From Pantoea sp. A4 (GTDB lineage: Bacteria; Pseudomonadota; Gammaproteobacteria; Enterobacterales; Enterobacteriaceae), in contig NZ_ALXE01000039.1 in NCBI RefSeq assembly GCF_000295955.2, forward strand, positions 1 through 64,000: DNA of 64,000 nucleotides. Reading direction: 5' to 3'. Positions 1-8,717 of the stretch are shown here, in pieces. Each line of letters starts with the position of its first letter. Position 1 is the stretch's first letter. The notes under the pieces were generated by a model. That model worked only from the letters and a program-made list of their open reading frames with translations, searched no databases and was not told the DNA's origin. The translations under genes were made by a program, and so were the position numbers.

Positions 1-20
1 GCAGATCTCAGCCCTTATCA
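1..20. repeat. 20-bp direct repeat, left copy
   Basis: GCAGATCTCAGCCCTTATCA is identical to positions 2431-2450. Between the copies lie an AbiE toxin-antitoxin pair and a decayed gene. The right copy includes the last codons and stop of a small membrane-protein gene, so the pair could be the target duplication of an inserted segment. The left copy touches the window edge, so the repeat may be longer. No integrase is visible inside the segment. Confidence 0.8.
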
Positions 21-168
21 TTAGCAAAAATTAACCATTAAGCTAATCCTTCATAACCATTTGATTTATCAGTTTTTACTACCCTACTGCATTTTGAAAA
101 ATGAGTTTAATAGTTTACAAAACACCGAAAACCTACACTAAAGGTGAATCTATAAGTAAAATTCTAAA

Positions 169-1086
169 CTATTTTGTCCACTCAGCAATAACTGACTCAA
201 GTTTGACCAGCGCCTGAGCATGCTTATCTTTTGGCATTTGCCCAATATTTTGCAACTTCCATTTTACCGCTGGCAAATGTTGAATCTGCTCTTCAGGAGC
301 CAGACTCCAGTCCGGTTGACCACTTTTGAAAGACATCAAAAAATTATAATCCCGCTGCGTGAATTGTGCTTTGAGAGCAGTAACCATTAATTCGGGTATC
401 GCATTGAGTTCATCAAGAGAGACCACATCGAATGTCATTCCATTAAATTCATTTGCATATGGCAGAGAAATATCTTTCCAATGAGGATCTAAAATTTCTG
501 ATAACGGGCGCTTATGTCCCAGTAAATAGGTGATGAAGCCATTAAATATTTGGCGATCAATACCCTGCGTTTCAAGCAGCATTTTGACGTCATAAAAATC
601 ACGGGGATGCTGCCTATCGAGCGCGGCACAAAGCTTTCCACCATAGAGATCGGCAAGTGATACAACCTGAATAGTAGCGAAACCGAACTCATCTTCTACC
701 GCTTCAACAACATCACGTTCGTCTGGCGGATAAAGCGTACCTCGTGCAACAGGCGAAACTTCTATTTTTATCTGCGCCCCCTGAGAAGAAACAACAATGC
801 GCATTTCATCAGGATTATTCGTTTGTAGAACTGCCGAAATGCCTGCCTGTTGTTGCAGTCTTTCAGCAATACGCGTCAAAGCAGCCCGAACGTTTGGCAA
901 TGCCTCATCTCTGCTTTCCAGTAGAATGTAAGCCAAATCGATATCAACCGATAGGCGTGGAAAATTACGGACAAATAAGTTTATTGCCGTCCCACCTTTT
1001 AGCGCAAAGCATCGCTCTGATGCCACAACAGGTAATGCACTAAGCAGCAGCGCAACTTGCTGATAATAAGGAGATTGCTTATCCAT
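169..1086 (-). CDS. abiEii: AbiEii-type nucleotidyltransferase toxin (type IV TA)
   Basis: A 305-aa protein of the AbiEii / DUF1814 nucleotidyltransferase family, the toxin half of type IV toxin-antitoxin and abortive-infection systems. The polymerase-beta-like core is visible: KGGTAINLF at residues 30-38, the metal-binding DID at 48-50, KIEVSP near 107-112 and the helix KLCAALDRQHPRDFYDVK at 151-168. I chose ATG 1086 because the longer open frame to 1188 would lie deep inside the upstream antitoxin gene. The start overlaps that gene's end by 8 nt, the usual coupling in abiE operons. Family members modify tRNA or other nucleotide targets; the substrate of this one cannot be read from sequence. 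Confidence 0.88.
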   Translation of the reverse strand: MDKQSPYYQQVALLLSALPVVASERCFALKGGTAINLFVRNFPRLSVDIDLAYILLESRDEALPNVRAALTRIAERLQQQAGISAVLQTNNPDEMRIVVSSQGAQIKIEVSPVARGTLYPPDERDVVEAVEDEFGFATIQVVSLADLYGGKLCAALDRQHPRDFYDVKMLLETQGIDRQIFNGFITYLLGHKRPLSEILDPHWKDISLPYANEFNGMTFDVVSLDELNAIPELMVTALKAQFTQRDYNFLMSFKSGQPDWSLAPEEQIQHLPAVKWKLQNIGQMPKDKHAQALVKLESVIAEWTK

Positions 1087-1852
1087 ATGAGCTCCCTTTG
1101 CTAACAAAACTCTCAGGAACAGTGATCTGATATTGTTGATCCAGCTTGCCACCAGATACGATCTGTCGTTTCCCTGCCCCCAAATCAATGCTGGTTTTAT
1201 CTATTCGCTTAGCCCATGCATGAGCATAGTGATCGGCCAGAAACAGGTAAAGGCGGTTAGTTTTCACTGCTCGACTGGATTGCAACAACACTTCTACTTT
1301 ACGGGGGCTTAGATTTACCAACCCCTGAAACAGCTCCGCAGCGTGCTCAAATGAAAGCGAACCAGGCACCGCGTTAGTAATCTCGTAAGCAGCTAATTCA
1401 GATATACTCGCTCTCAACCGCCCGCCCTTGATTTCTACCTCTGTCAGATACTTTTCGTCATGCATATTGAGCTTCTGATTAGAAAGTAAAAGCCATTCCA
1501 CATTGGGAAATTCTTTGAACCACTTTGGTAATGAAACTTTATCTTCTACGCAAAGCCAAATTGCCTGACGCGTTAAGTGAAGATAATGAGAGCGTCCCTG
1601 CCAGGTCAGGCTAGTAAGCCCCGCCAGATGCACAGAAATCCCCAGCTGATTTTGCAAACATAACACAGCATCGCTCCACTGAGGTTCACGCCCACTCCGC
1701 ACGTATACACCGGCACGTAGTTTTTGTAACCAGTCACTGTGCATATACTTATTGGCTAATGAAGGGCTAATACCATTTTTTGTCAGCCAGGACTGTAGTA
1801 CCAGGGAACCCGGCGCAGTATTTTGCAAAAGCCAGTTTAGTTTTGATGGCAT
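1079..1852 (-). CDS. abiEi: AbiEi-type transcriptional antitoxin
   Basis: A 257-aa protein matching the AbiEi antitoxin layout: an N-terminal winged-helix region (about residues 1-50, including LQKLRAGVYVRSG) followed by a C-terminal neutralising domain (AGLTSLTWQGRSHYLHL near 75-95). In known abiE loci AbiEi counteracts the nucleotidyltransferase without a stable complex and represses its own promoter through inverted repeats. It is first in the operon and overlaps the toxin by 8 nt. A near-palindrome (1863-1875) lies directly upstream of the start and could be the autoregulatory operator. Identification rests on domain pattern and gene pairing. Confidence 0.85.
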   Translation of the reverse strand: MPSKLNWLLQNTAPGSLVLQSWLTKNGISPSLANKYMHSDWLQKLRAGVYVRSGREPQWSDAVLCLQNQLGISVHLAGLTSLTWQGRSHYLHLTRQAIWLCVEDKVSLPKWFKEFPNVEWLLLSNQKLNMHDEKYLTEVEIKGGRLRASISELAAYEITNAVPGSLSFEHAAELFQGLVNLSPRKVEVLLQSSRAVKTNRLYLFLADHYAHAWAKRIDKTSIDLGAGKRQIVSGGKLDQQYQITVPESFVSKGSSYG

Positions 1853-1862
1853 ACATTCACCA

Positions 1863-1875
1863 TTAGTTTAACTAA
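1863..1875. promoter_or_regulatory. candidate AbiEi operator
   Basis: TTAGTT-T-AACTAA is a 6-1-6 palindrome beginning 11 bp upstream of the abiEi start codon. AbiEi proteins are known to bind inverted repeats in their own promoters. Assignment by position and symmetry only. Confidence 0.35.
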
Positions 1876-1948
1876 GAAGAAAATAGTAAACTCCCGGGTG
1901 GGTAAGATGTCAATAGTGAGAGACATCCGTCCAATTACACTAAGGGAT

Positions 1949-2273
1949 ATGACTGAGCAGGTACTGACCAGTATCAGTGTTTTTGGAAAGCCCGGCGTTT
2001 AAAACGCTGACGCAAGATTTTGGCTGGCCGCAGATTGATACCTGACTGGCGCTGCAACTTCCCTGCATTGATGAAATAAGCAATGCCCCGTGGTTATCTA
2101 TAGCCAGGCAAACGACCCCACCGCACAGCGACCTGTCTTTGCTGGCGCAGGATGGGGATCTCAGCGCCTGGGATGTCAGCCGCTGGCAGCGCTTGCAGGC
2201 TGATTTTGGCGATGTGCCACAGAGAGGAAAAGAAAATTATCGTATTGCTTACATGGCAAGCGGGGCGTGGTGA
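1949..2273 (+). pseudogene. decayed unknown gene between abiE and repeat
   Basis: A reading frame can be reconstructed here only by allowing one frameshift (near 1980, after MTEQVLTSISVF) and one in-frame TGA (around 2033). It then reads ESPAFKTLTQDFGWPQID, stop, and a long uninterrupted tail including DLSAWDVSRWQRLQADFGD and RIAYMASGAW before the stop at 2271-2273. The tail has normal protein composition, so this is more likely a broken gene than random sequence. I do not recognise the family. It lies inside the repeat-bounded segment. Confidence 0.4.
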
Positions 2274-2390
2274 AAGCTGAGGCTAATAATAGGATGGTAT
2301 TTCGTATACCCACGGCAAAATGCAGATGCTGTCTGGGACATCAAACATCGACTGGGTTAAACACGTGGTGATGTGTCTTACATAAAATGC

Positions 2391-2434
2391 CTGCGACATC
2401 TTAAAAGTACATCGTATGCCGTAAGATGTCGCAG
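2391..2434. repeat. 13-bp inverted repeat at the right repeat junction
   Basis: CTGCGACATCTTA (2391-2403) is perfectly complementary to TAAGATGTCGCAG (2422-2434) around an 18-nt loop. The right arm runs into the 20-bp direct repeat that starts at 2431. There is no T-tract, so it is not a standard Rho-independent terminator. It could be a recombination-site structure or the end of a small palindromic element. Confidence 0.55.
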
Positions 2435-2450
2435 ATCTCAGCCCTTATCA
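2431..2450. repeat. 20-bp direct repeat, right copy
   Basis: Identical to positions 1-20. It contains the end of the coding sequence for the small membrane protein to its right (codons for D-K-G and the stop). Confidence 0.8.
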
Positions 2451-2692
2451 GTGCTTAACTTGCGGCGACGAATCAGCAGTAAACTGATTATAAAAGAGAT
2501 AATCAGCGCGATACCAAAGGTGAGGTCAACCAGGAGATCCGTTGTTTCTTCCACTCCAATCGTCTTAAACCACGATGCCAGATAGTCAGTGACGTCTGGC
2601 CACAACAGCGTAATAAGATTGCCAACGACAATAAACGTCACCACCAAAAGTAATAGAAAAACCATTCCGCGCTTAATCCATTTGAGCATCAA
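2438..2692 (-). CDS. small two-helix membrane protein, unknown
   Basis: An 84-aa protein with two strong hydrophobic segments (about residues 9-30, VFLLLLVVTFIVVGNLITLL, and 55-74, LTFGIALIISFIISLLLI) and a positively charged end (RRRK), so a small inner-membrane protein. The start overlaps the stop of the upstream gene by 4 nt, so the two are translationally coupled. Its last three codons and stop lie inside the direct repeat at 2431-2450. I do not recognise the family. A membrane protein paired with a soluble partner could be an immunity or anchoring pair, but nothing here proves that. Confidence 0.6.
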   Translation of the reverse strand: MMLKWIKRGMVFLLLLVVTFIVVGNLITLLWPDVTDYLASWFKTIGVEETTDLLVDLTFGIALIISFIISLLLIRRRKLSTDKG

Positions 2693-3045
2693 TCCAACCT
2701 TTGTTGGCCTGTAAGCCTGTTGAGCACAGAAAAAGGGTCTGCGGAGGAATATTCTATAACGTTTAACCAGACTATTTTCTGTTTGTCGAAGCCCCGATGA
2801 TAGAACTGAAAGCGAAGACCCGGAACGCAGACAAGAAGAGCAGGATCGCGCGTTATCAGCACCTCAATGTCCGACTCGGTATCATCAGCAACAACCTGGT
2901 AGTCCATACAGAGCCTATCCAGCTCGCGCTGAAGAGACTTGATAAATTTTTCGGTGAGAGCGTACAGGAAAAAACCTCTTTGCAGCGGTGATCGGCCCAG
3001 TGTGGGGTTGGGACTGTGAATAACGTAGATCGTGTTTCTGGTCAT
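2689..3045 (-). CDS. hypothetical 118-aa soluble protein
   Basis: A 118-aa soluble protein of unknown family, start ATG preceded by a good GGGAGAG ribosome site. The predicted pattern alternates strands and helices (NTIYVIHSP, a helix FIKSLQRELDRLCMDY, strands DIEVLITRD, LLVCVPGLRFQFY, KIVWLNVIEY). It overlaps the downstream membrane-protein gene by 4 nt, forming a two-gene operon. The IS1182-family element begins 151 bp upstream of its start, so its promoter region is short and may have been changed by that insertion. Confidence 0.55.
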   Translation of the reverse strand: MTRNTIYVIHSPNPTLGRSPLQRGFFLYALTEKFIKSLQRELDRLCMDYQVVADDTESDIEVLITRDPALLVCVPGLRFQFYHRGFDKQKIVWLNVIEYSSADPFSVLNRLTGQQRLD

Positions 3046-3196
3046 AACTCTCCCTGTTTTGTCAGTTCACTGGGATACAGACTGGCAGTTCTATTGCCTT
3101 GGTGTCCAGCGAAGATAAGCATAATCGCTCCAGAGCCTCCGCTCTTTTTTGCCATGAATACGGCGGCCTGACTAAGCTGAAGGTCCGCTGTGAGCG

Positions 3197-4952
3197 CAGG
3201 CTGTGTGAAAACTCATAGCGTTAAGTAGCCTAACAATATTTCTCATCTGTGTTTTGAGAAAGCTGTTTAAGTTGACGAGGTAATCTGTGATTCTATTCGG
3301 GTGTGTCAGAAGTGTTTATTGCGGGAAAGAGCCTGATATTTGTTACTGGAGGATAAAACGGACGGAACCGTTAGCCGTATTGTTCCTTAAGCTGAAATAT
3401 CAATCCTGTAGTACCCCATATCGATATCATCCTTTTCAGGTTATAAGCCAATATATGTAGACTCATTTCCGTACTGACATTTTTAAATTTCCGCATCAGA
3501 AAGTGCGTTGCACCCATCCACATTTTAATTGTCCCAAACGGATGTTCTACCGTTTGCTTTCGCATGACTACCGCCTGAGGAAATGACTCAAGCCTCGCAT
3601 GCATTTCTTCCATTTCAGCTTCATGAACCCAACGCCGTATACGCCTTGGTTCACGTTTCGATGTAGTGCATCTGGAGCGCTGACTGCAATCGCGACAGGC
3701 AATATTGTTAAAGTACAACTGTTGCTCCAGTCCGTCCTCTATTGAGGTAAAACGATTCTGAAGCTCATTGCCCATTGGGCATACATAAACATCTTTTTCC
3801 CTGTTATATCTGAACATTGAGCGATTATAGAGCCCCTTACGTTCAGCACCAGAGGTATCTCCTTTAGGCACTAAGGCTACGGCTCCGCTATCCAGAACCG
3901 TTTTAATATCGCTGCGACTGTAATACCCTTTATCGGCAAGTACTGTTATGTCCTTCCGGCCAACAGCTTTCTGAGCCAGTGTTGCTACCAAACCAAGTTG
4001 CCCGTTATCTGTTGTGTTGGTGACTTCATGCGCAACAATCAAATGGTTCTTCGTATCCACAGCTGTCTGAACGTTGTAGCAAACTTGCCGATTCATATTA
4101 TTTGTTTTCATCAACCGGGAGTCAGGGTCGGTTAAAGAGAGTTGTTTATCTGGCTGTTGTGCGACGGCTTGTTGGATCTCCTGAAGCTCACGTAAACGCT
4201 TTTTTAGCCAGGCCAGTTTAGTGGCTGTTAACTTTGCGTTTGCATCGGGCTCAGCATTCTTGTCGGCTTCATCCAGCTTATTTAAATAATAAGTAATACT
4301 TTGCTCAACGCGCTCAATGTGGTCTTTGGCTTTCTGAGATGTGAAGTTATTGGGTTTACTGTTTACTGCTTTAAATTTGCTACCGTCGATGGCTACAACG
4401 GCATCAGTGAACATTTGCATTTGCCGACACAGGCCAATAAAGGCCCGACAGGCATTCCTGATACCTTCACTGTTATCTTTTCTGAAGTCTGCAATGGTTT
4501 TGAAATCAGGCGTTAATCGTTCAAGTAACCACATCAGTTCAACGTTCCGATGGGCCTCTTTTTCCAGTCTACGGGAGGACTGAATTCGGTTGAGATATCC
4601 GTAAATGTACAATTTTAGTAGGGTGGCAGGGTGATATCCGGGCCGTCCGGTTCGCTTTGCATCAACTCTTCTGAAACCAAGAGAATCGAGCTTTAGTCCA
4701 TCAACAAAGATATCAACCACTCTGACGGGGTTATCTTCAGTGACAAAATCATCCAGTGCGTCAGGGAGCAATGTCACCTGAAGCCTGCCTTGTCCTTGAA
4801 TGTGATTGGCCATGTCGGTATCCGCAGTATTCATTTGTATGTTTTTAATTTTAATGAAAAATTCAGTCCGTCGCATGGGTTTATCAAGAATGGTTGATCA
4901 TATGAAACCATCGCTTAGACCAAAAAGTGATCAGGAGTTTTCACACAGCCTG
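3197..4952 (-). mobile_element. complete IS1182-family insertion sequence
   Basis: The element is bounded by perfect 18-bp terminal inverted repeats: CAGGCTGTGTGAAAACTC at 3197-3214 and its complement at 4935-4952. It is flanked by the 4-bp direct repeat AGCG (3193-3196 and 4953-4956), consistent with a target-site duplication. The 1,756-bp interior holds one intact transposase gene on the minus strand. Intact ends, intact transposase and preserved duplication suggest a recent, possibly active insertion. Confidence 0.9.
3371..4813 (-). CDS. IS1182-family transposase
   Basis: A DDE transposase of the IS1182 family, about 480 aa. Order visible: N-terminal segment with LDDFVTEDNPVRVVDIFVD and GRPGYHPATLLKLYIYGYL, then the catalytic region with AIDGSKFKAVNSK (first Asp), LADKGYYSRSDI (second Asp) and the C-terminal block RKQTVEHPFGTIKMWMG with the final Glu. 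A Cys-rich insert (CRDCSQRSRC) is typical of the group. I chose the start at MANHIQGQGR by comparison with family N-termini; in-frame ATGs at 4834 and 4876 are alternatives and none has a clear ribosome site. The frame is intact. Confidence 0.88.
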   Translation of the reverse strand: MANHIQGQGRLQVTLLPDALDDFVTEDNPVRVVDIFVDGLKLDSLGFRRVDAKRTGRPGYHPATLLKLYIYGYLNRIQSSRRLEKEAHRNVELMWLLERLTPDFKTIADFRKDNSEGIRNACRAFIGLCRQMQMFTDAVVAIDGSKFKAVNSKPNNFTSQKAKDHIERVEQSITYYLNKLDEADKNAEPDANAKLTATKLAWLKKRLRELQEIQQAVAQQPDKQLSLTDPDSRLMKTNNMNRQVCYNVQTAVDTKNHLIVAHEVTNTTDNGQLGLVATLAQKAVGRKDITVLADKGYYSRSDIKTVLDSGAVALVPKGDTSGAERKGLYNRSMFRYNREKDVYVCPMGNELQNRFTSIEDGLEQQLYFNNIACRDCSQRSRCTTSKREPRRIRRWVHEAEMEEMHARLESFPQAVVMRKQTVEHPFGTIKMWMGATHFLMRKFKNVSTEMSLHILAYNLKRMISIWGTTGLIFQLKEQYG

Positions 4953-5151
4953 AGCGAGAAAGAGACATCTAACCTTCTGAACGAATGATTCGTGGTAGCA
5001 CTACAAAAGTGCCTAGATCAGCCGCAGTAATCCAAGAAGAATAAGTCACACGCCCATATTTTTATCAAAAAAATCCATGATGCAAAACAGCGCTTGTATC
5101 TTTTTTAATGAATAGTAGTATTACTTTTTCCCTAAAAATCATCAATCTAAA

Positions 5152-6513
5152 ATGAATATTAGAAAAATAAAGCAGTCCAGATTTGATTCTCTAGCGGCGT
5201 ATGCGAGGGACCCCCATGCAAAAACCTTTGGTAGGGAGATCGCTTGGTATGAAACTGAAGACAAAAGTATTGTTTCATGCATCATACAAGATTACACTGA
5301 TAAAGATTTTTTCGGGATATTAATGGCTCGTGATGAATCTGAACGATACCGTTTTATTGATAATTCCGAATGGAATGAAGATTTTTCTCTTTCTGAATCC
5401 GCCTTGTTGACCAAAATACTAGAAATACATAAAAATATTGATCAGGAAAGATTGCAAGGGGGGACTCATAAGGCCCCGGTTGATTTTTTTACCCCATTAA
5501 TAAAAACAAAAAACAAACTATCTCCTCTTTTCAATGAGTTGGTATCTAATTCATTATTTGCTTCTGCAAAGAATATTATTGAACCCATGATGCGTTGGTA
5601 TGAAGATGCAGATGGTAATTTTGTAGAGCAATTTCAGACAACAGGTTTTAATCAACGAATATGGGAGCTGTATCTATTCGCTCTGTTGACTGAGAATGAT
5701 ATAACATTCAATCAAAAGGAAGCCATTCCTGACTTTGTTTGTGACAGCTTTCAAGGTGAATTTTGCATAGAAGCTACAACTGTCAACCCTTCAATAATAG
5801 AGGGTAAAGATGAAGAATTGCCACAATATAACAACTTAAAAGATTTGGAAGATATAAAGAATAACTATTATCCTATTAAATATGGAAGTGCTCTTTTTTC
5901 AAAACTTAAAAAAAAGTATTGGGAAAAGCCAGTTTGTAAAGATAAGCCTTTAATTTTTGCTATCACAGACTGCCTCAGTCCTGCTTCCGGTAAGGATTCC
6001 CGGGCGTCATTGCCATATTATCTTTATGGGTACAGGCATGAGGCCAAAGTAGACGATAATGGGAGTGTGACAATAGTTCCTGTTAAGATCGAAGAGCATA
6101 CTTGGGGAAAAAAAGTAATACCTTCAGGGTTTTTTAACCTTCCAGAAGCGGAAAATATTAGCGCTGTGATTTTCTCTAATGATGCATCATTTGGAAAGTT
6201 CAATCGTATGGGACTTCTAAATGAATTTGCACCTGAAGGTTCAGAGATGATTAGGGCGGGACTTAGAATTAATCATGATGTCAATGCAATAAGACCTCAA
6301 TCATTTAGCCTGGAAGTCGGCTCTCCTTCCTACCATGAGCAATGGAGTGAAGGTCTAGAGGTTTACCATAATCCTAACGCTTTACATCCTCTATCCAGGA
6401 ATGTATTTCAAGAGGCTGCGAATCATTATTTATTAGCTGATGGGCAAATTAAAACATATTTGCCAGACTTTCATCCGCTTGGTTCAATTACTAAAGTAAA
6501 ACATTTAGAGTAA
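5152..6513 (+). CDS. orphan AT-rich gene, possible PD-(D/E)XK-like nuclease
   Basis: A 453-aa soluble protein, strongly AT-rich compared with the metabolic operons, standing alone between the IS1182-type element and an IS21 remnant. I do not recognise a named family. The segment WELYLFALL (residues 171-179), PDF (193-195) and FCIEATT (204-210) matches the order helix-Glu, PD and ExT seen in some PD-(D/E)XK nuclease-fold proteins, although the final Lys is Thr here. The flanking N- and C-terminal regions have no motif I can name. No clear Shine-Dalgarno precedes the ATG. A stand-alone restriction or defence nuclease is a reasonable but unproven guess. Confidence 0.6.
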   Translation: MNIRKIKQSRFDSLAAYARDPHAKTFGREIAWYETEDKSIVSCIIQDYTDKDFFGILMARDESERYRFIDNSEWNEDFSLSESALLTKILEIHKNIDQERLQGGTHKAPVDFFTPLIKTKNKLSPLFNELVSNSLFASAKNIIEPMMRWYEDADGNFVEQFQTTGFNQRIWELYLFALLTENDITFNQKEAIPDFVCDSFQGEFCIEATTVNPSIIEGKDEELPQYNNLKDLEDIKNNYYPIKYGSALFSKLKKKYWEKPVCKDKPLIFAITDCLSPASGKDSRASLPYYLYGYRHEAKVDDNGSVTIVPVKIEEHTWGKKVIPSGFFNLPEAENISAVIFSNDASFGKFNRMGLLNEFAPEGSEMIRAGLRINHDVNAIRPQSFSLEVGSPSYHEQWSEGLEVYHNPNALHPLSRNVFQEAANHYLLADGQIKTYLPDFHPLGSITKVKHLE

Positions 6514-6558
6514 GCGTTAGTATTTATTTTAAAAGGCTAAAATATACTATTTGGTTAC

Positions 6559-6582
6559 CGAAGGTGGGGCAACCCACCTTCG
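6559..6582 (+). terminator. hairpin terminator after the orphan gene
   Basis: A 10-bp perfect stem (CGAAGGTGGG / CCCACCTTCG) closed by a GCAA tetraloop, followed by ATTTAT, 45 bp after the stop codon of the upstream gene. The T-tract is weak but position and stability fit a terminator. Confidence 0.6.
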
Positions 6583-6848
6583 ATTTATGTCAGCAACGTC
6601 TGCTTCTGGCACACAGGGGACACCCAGCCCTCTCCGTCCATGGCACGAGGGGTCGCCAGTTCAGGCTAGTGCGTGCATGTCCGCACCGGCGCGGCAGTAT
6701 CACTGATGCCGGTAAACCTGCCCGGTTTCGTCATTCCTGCCCCAGCTTGTTAGCAACAGTGATACAAGGCCTGAAAACAACACAATTTTTGTCCACTCCA
6801 CCCAACATGCGCTTCTCATAAGGTTCCTGGGCCTGTCGGAGTTGCCAC
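6583..6848. other. non-coding stretch with dispersed motif copy
   Basis: No convincing gene. It begins with GCAACGTCTGCTTCTGGCAC (6593-6612), which recurs with one mismatch at 15435-15454 and more loosely at 25253-25272. The rest is GC-rich sequence running into the IS21 remnant and probably derives from decayed mobile DNA. Confidence 0.5.
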
Positions 6849-7246
6849 ATGTTAAGCAGAGGGGACTTACTCATGATAAAGCAGATGCGTATTCATGGCG
6901 CACACATTATCGACATTGCACACATGTCGGCTGTTCTGAACGCACTGTCCGGAGACACCTTTTCACGCAGAGCAGCGTTTCTCGCCCCCCACGCGAGAAA
7001 ATGAAAAAGCTGCAGCCTTATATGAACTGGATCGATCAGCGGTTGCGTGAACACGTCTGGAACGCTGAAGTGATTTATCAGGAAATTGCACAGCAGGGGT
7101 ATACCGGATGCAGAACCCGGCTTCGAAAATACATTCAGCCTAAACGGAGCCTGCGTCCTTCTAAACAGACCGTCCGATATGAGACTCAGCCCGGAGAGCA
7201 GCTCCAGCATGACTGGGGAGAAGTCGATGCTGTTATTGCCGGATAG
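6849..7246 (+). pseudogene. istA: IS21-family istA transposase remnant
   Basis: The N-terminal part of an IS21-family IstA. It starts at ATG 6849 (MLSRGDLLMIKQMR, as in IstA proteins), loses frame near 6925, and resumes one frame over as GCSERTVRRHLF, MKKLQPYMNWIDQRL, HVWNAEVIYQEI, KRSLRPSKQTVRYETQPG and QLQHDWGEVDAVIAG before a stop at 7244-7246. These match the helix-turn-helix and the start of the catalytic domain (HDWGE). About two thirds of istA and all of istB are missing. It marks the left edge of the following catabolic operon. Confidence 0.85.
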
Positions 7247-7539
7247 CCCCGATAAGCCAGACGCGGAACACAATTGCAACTCAATCCACTATTGCCGATT
7301 TCCTGCTTCACTATGCCGATATAGTTATTTCACGAACTCCCGCCGCCGCCCCAGACTGTCCCCTCTCTATGTGCAGGAATCGATAAGGTGGAGCTGTAGC
7401 TTCACCCTGGCGCCCTTCCCCGCACCGCTGATTACCAGACCAGCTGCTAATCAGCCGCATCATAAAAGCATGTAGACCCCCGTGCTGCCCCGTCGCGCGT
7501 CGCGCGCACAAGGCGTTTTCTTTCAAAGGTATGGCAATC
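7247..7539. other. decayed mobile DNA and leader of the catabolic operon
   Basis: No gene seen. The left part looks like further eroded IS21 sequence. The right end carries an AAAGG ribosome site (7525-7529) for the downstream oxidase. I could not identify a clear sigma-70 promoter. Confidence 0.4.
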
Positions 7540-8703
7540 ATGACAAGCAGGATAGCAGTAGTGGGACTTGGTGCGCTGGGCTGCGCGACCTTGCTGGCAC
7601 TGGCTCGTAAAGGCTATGCAGTCGAAGGCTTCGAACAGTACCGCGTCGGTAATGATATCGGCGCCTCCGGCGGCCGCACCCGCCAGCATCGACTGATTTA
7701 CGGCGAGGGCGCGGCCTACACCTCGCTACTACAGCGCGCCAGCCAACTGTGGCAACAGCTGGAACAGGAACAACAGACCCAGCTGTTCTGGGGCGGTGGG
7801 TTTCTCACCATCGGCACCCCCGAAAGCGCATGGTTTCAGGCGGTTGAGAACTCCGCGAAACAGCAGGATCTGCCACATGAACGCCTGTCGCGCGCAGCGA
7901 TAAATGCACGTTTTCCACGGCTGAACCTGGATGAAGATGAAGAAGGCCTGTTCGATCCGGCTGGCGGCATTCTGTTGACCCACGAGCTGCTGATTGCCTC
8001 GGCTCAGCAGGCGCAACAGCTGGGTGCAGAAGTGCATGAACACGCGACAGTCAGCGAGATTACGGCGAACGAAACCGGCGTGGATCTGCGGGTCAACGGC
8101 GAGATCCGCCGCTTCGATCGGGTGATTGTCACCACCGGCGCGTGGAGTAAAAAGCTGCTGCCCGCCCTGCCCATTGCCTCGCGGCGGCTGGGAATGAGCT
8201 TCCATCTCGGTAAAGAAAGCGGCTTCGACAGCCAGGCGTTCCCCCCCACTATGCGGGTGACGCCCGGCCGTGCGATGTGGAACACCCAGCCTCTGCCGGA
8301 CGGCAAAAACTTTAAGTTCTTCGTTGGCGATGCCGAACTGAACGAACAGCACGATCCGCAGCTCGTCGCCACCGAAGCCACCGACAGCCTGACCCCTTTG
8401 TTGTATCAGCGCATCGACCAGCACGTGGCCGAAGCGGTCAACGGCGGGCATCGCACGATTGTCGGCGGCGGCACCTGGCCGGAAGCCTACACCTGGGACC
8501 AGGCACCGCTACTGGGCGAACTGGCTACAGAGCCGCATGTCTGGATCGGCATTGGCCTCTCCGGGCATGGATTCAAGCTGGCACCCGCGTTAGGCGAGTT
8601 GCTGGCTCAGGCTATCGCGGGCGAGGTTGACCTCGCGCGCGACTGGCCGCTTTTTTCGCCTGCGCGGCAATTTGCCGAGCCGCAGGCGGTTTACTCTCGT
8701 TAG
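7540..8703 (+). CDS. FAD-dependent amine oxidase, sarcosine/N-methyltryptophan oxidase-like
   Basis: A DAO-family flavoprotein of 387 aa, similar to monomeric sarcosine oxidase and SolA. Visible: dinucleotide-binding GLGALG (residues 8-13) with the terminal acid EGFEQ, then GASGGRTRQHRLIYGEG matching the second FAD motif of MSOX, and the C-terminal GIGLSGHGFKLAPALGE. In MSOX/MTOX the FAD is held covalently by a Cys in a C-x-Y-T motif; here the same place reads E-A-Y-T, so the flavin is probably non-covalent. Start: ATG 7540 has an AAAGG site at good spacing; ATG 7531 is too close to it. It is first in an operon with an amino-acid ABC transporter, which suggests oxidation of an imported N-methyl or similar amino acid. 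Confidence 0.8.
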   Translation: MTSRIAVVGLGALGCATLLALARKGYAVEGFEQYRVGNDIGASGGRTRQHRLIYGEGAAYTSLLQRASQLWQQLEQEQQTQLFWGGGFLTIGTPESAWFQAVENSAKQQDLPHERLSRAAINARFPRLNLDEDEEGLFDPAGGILLTHELLIASAQQAQQLGAEVHEHATVSEITANETGVDLRVNGEIRRFDRVIVTTGAWSKKLLPALPIASRRLGMSFHLGKESGFDSQAFPPTMRVTPGRAMWNTQPLPDGKNFKFFVGDAELNEQHDPQLVATEATDSLTPLLYQRIDQHVAEAVNGGHRTIVGGGTWPEAYTWDQAPLLGELATEPHVWIGIGLSGHGFKLAPALGELLAQAIAGEVDLARDWPLFSPARQFAEPQAVYSR

Positions 8704-8717
8704 TTACCAGGACAATC

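Noticed and set aside
7729..8451. Long open frame opposite the amine oxidase
   Set aside because: Shadow of a GC-rich gene, no ribosome site and no recognisable domain. The same holds for other frames opposite 8.8-13.3, 18.2-20.8 and 48.2-50.4 kb.
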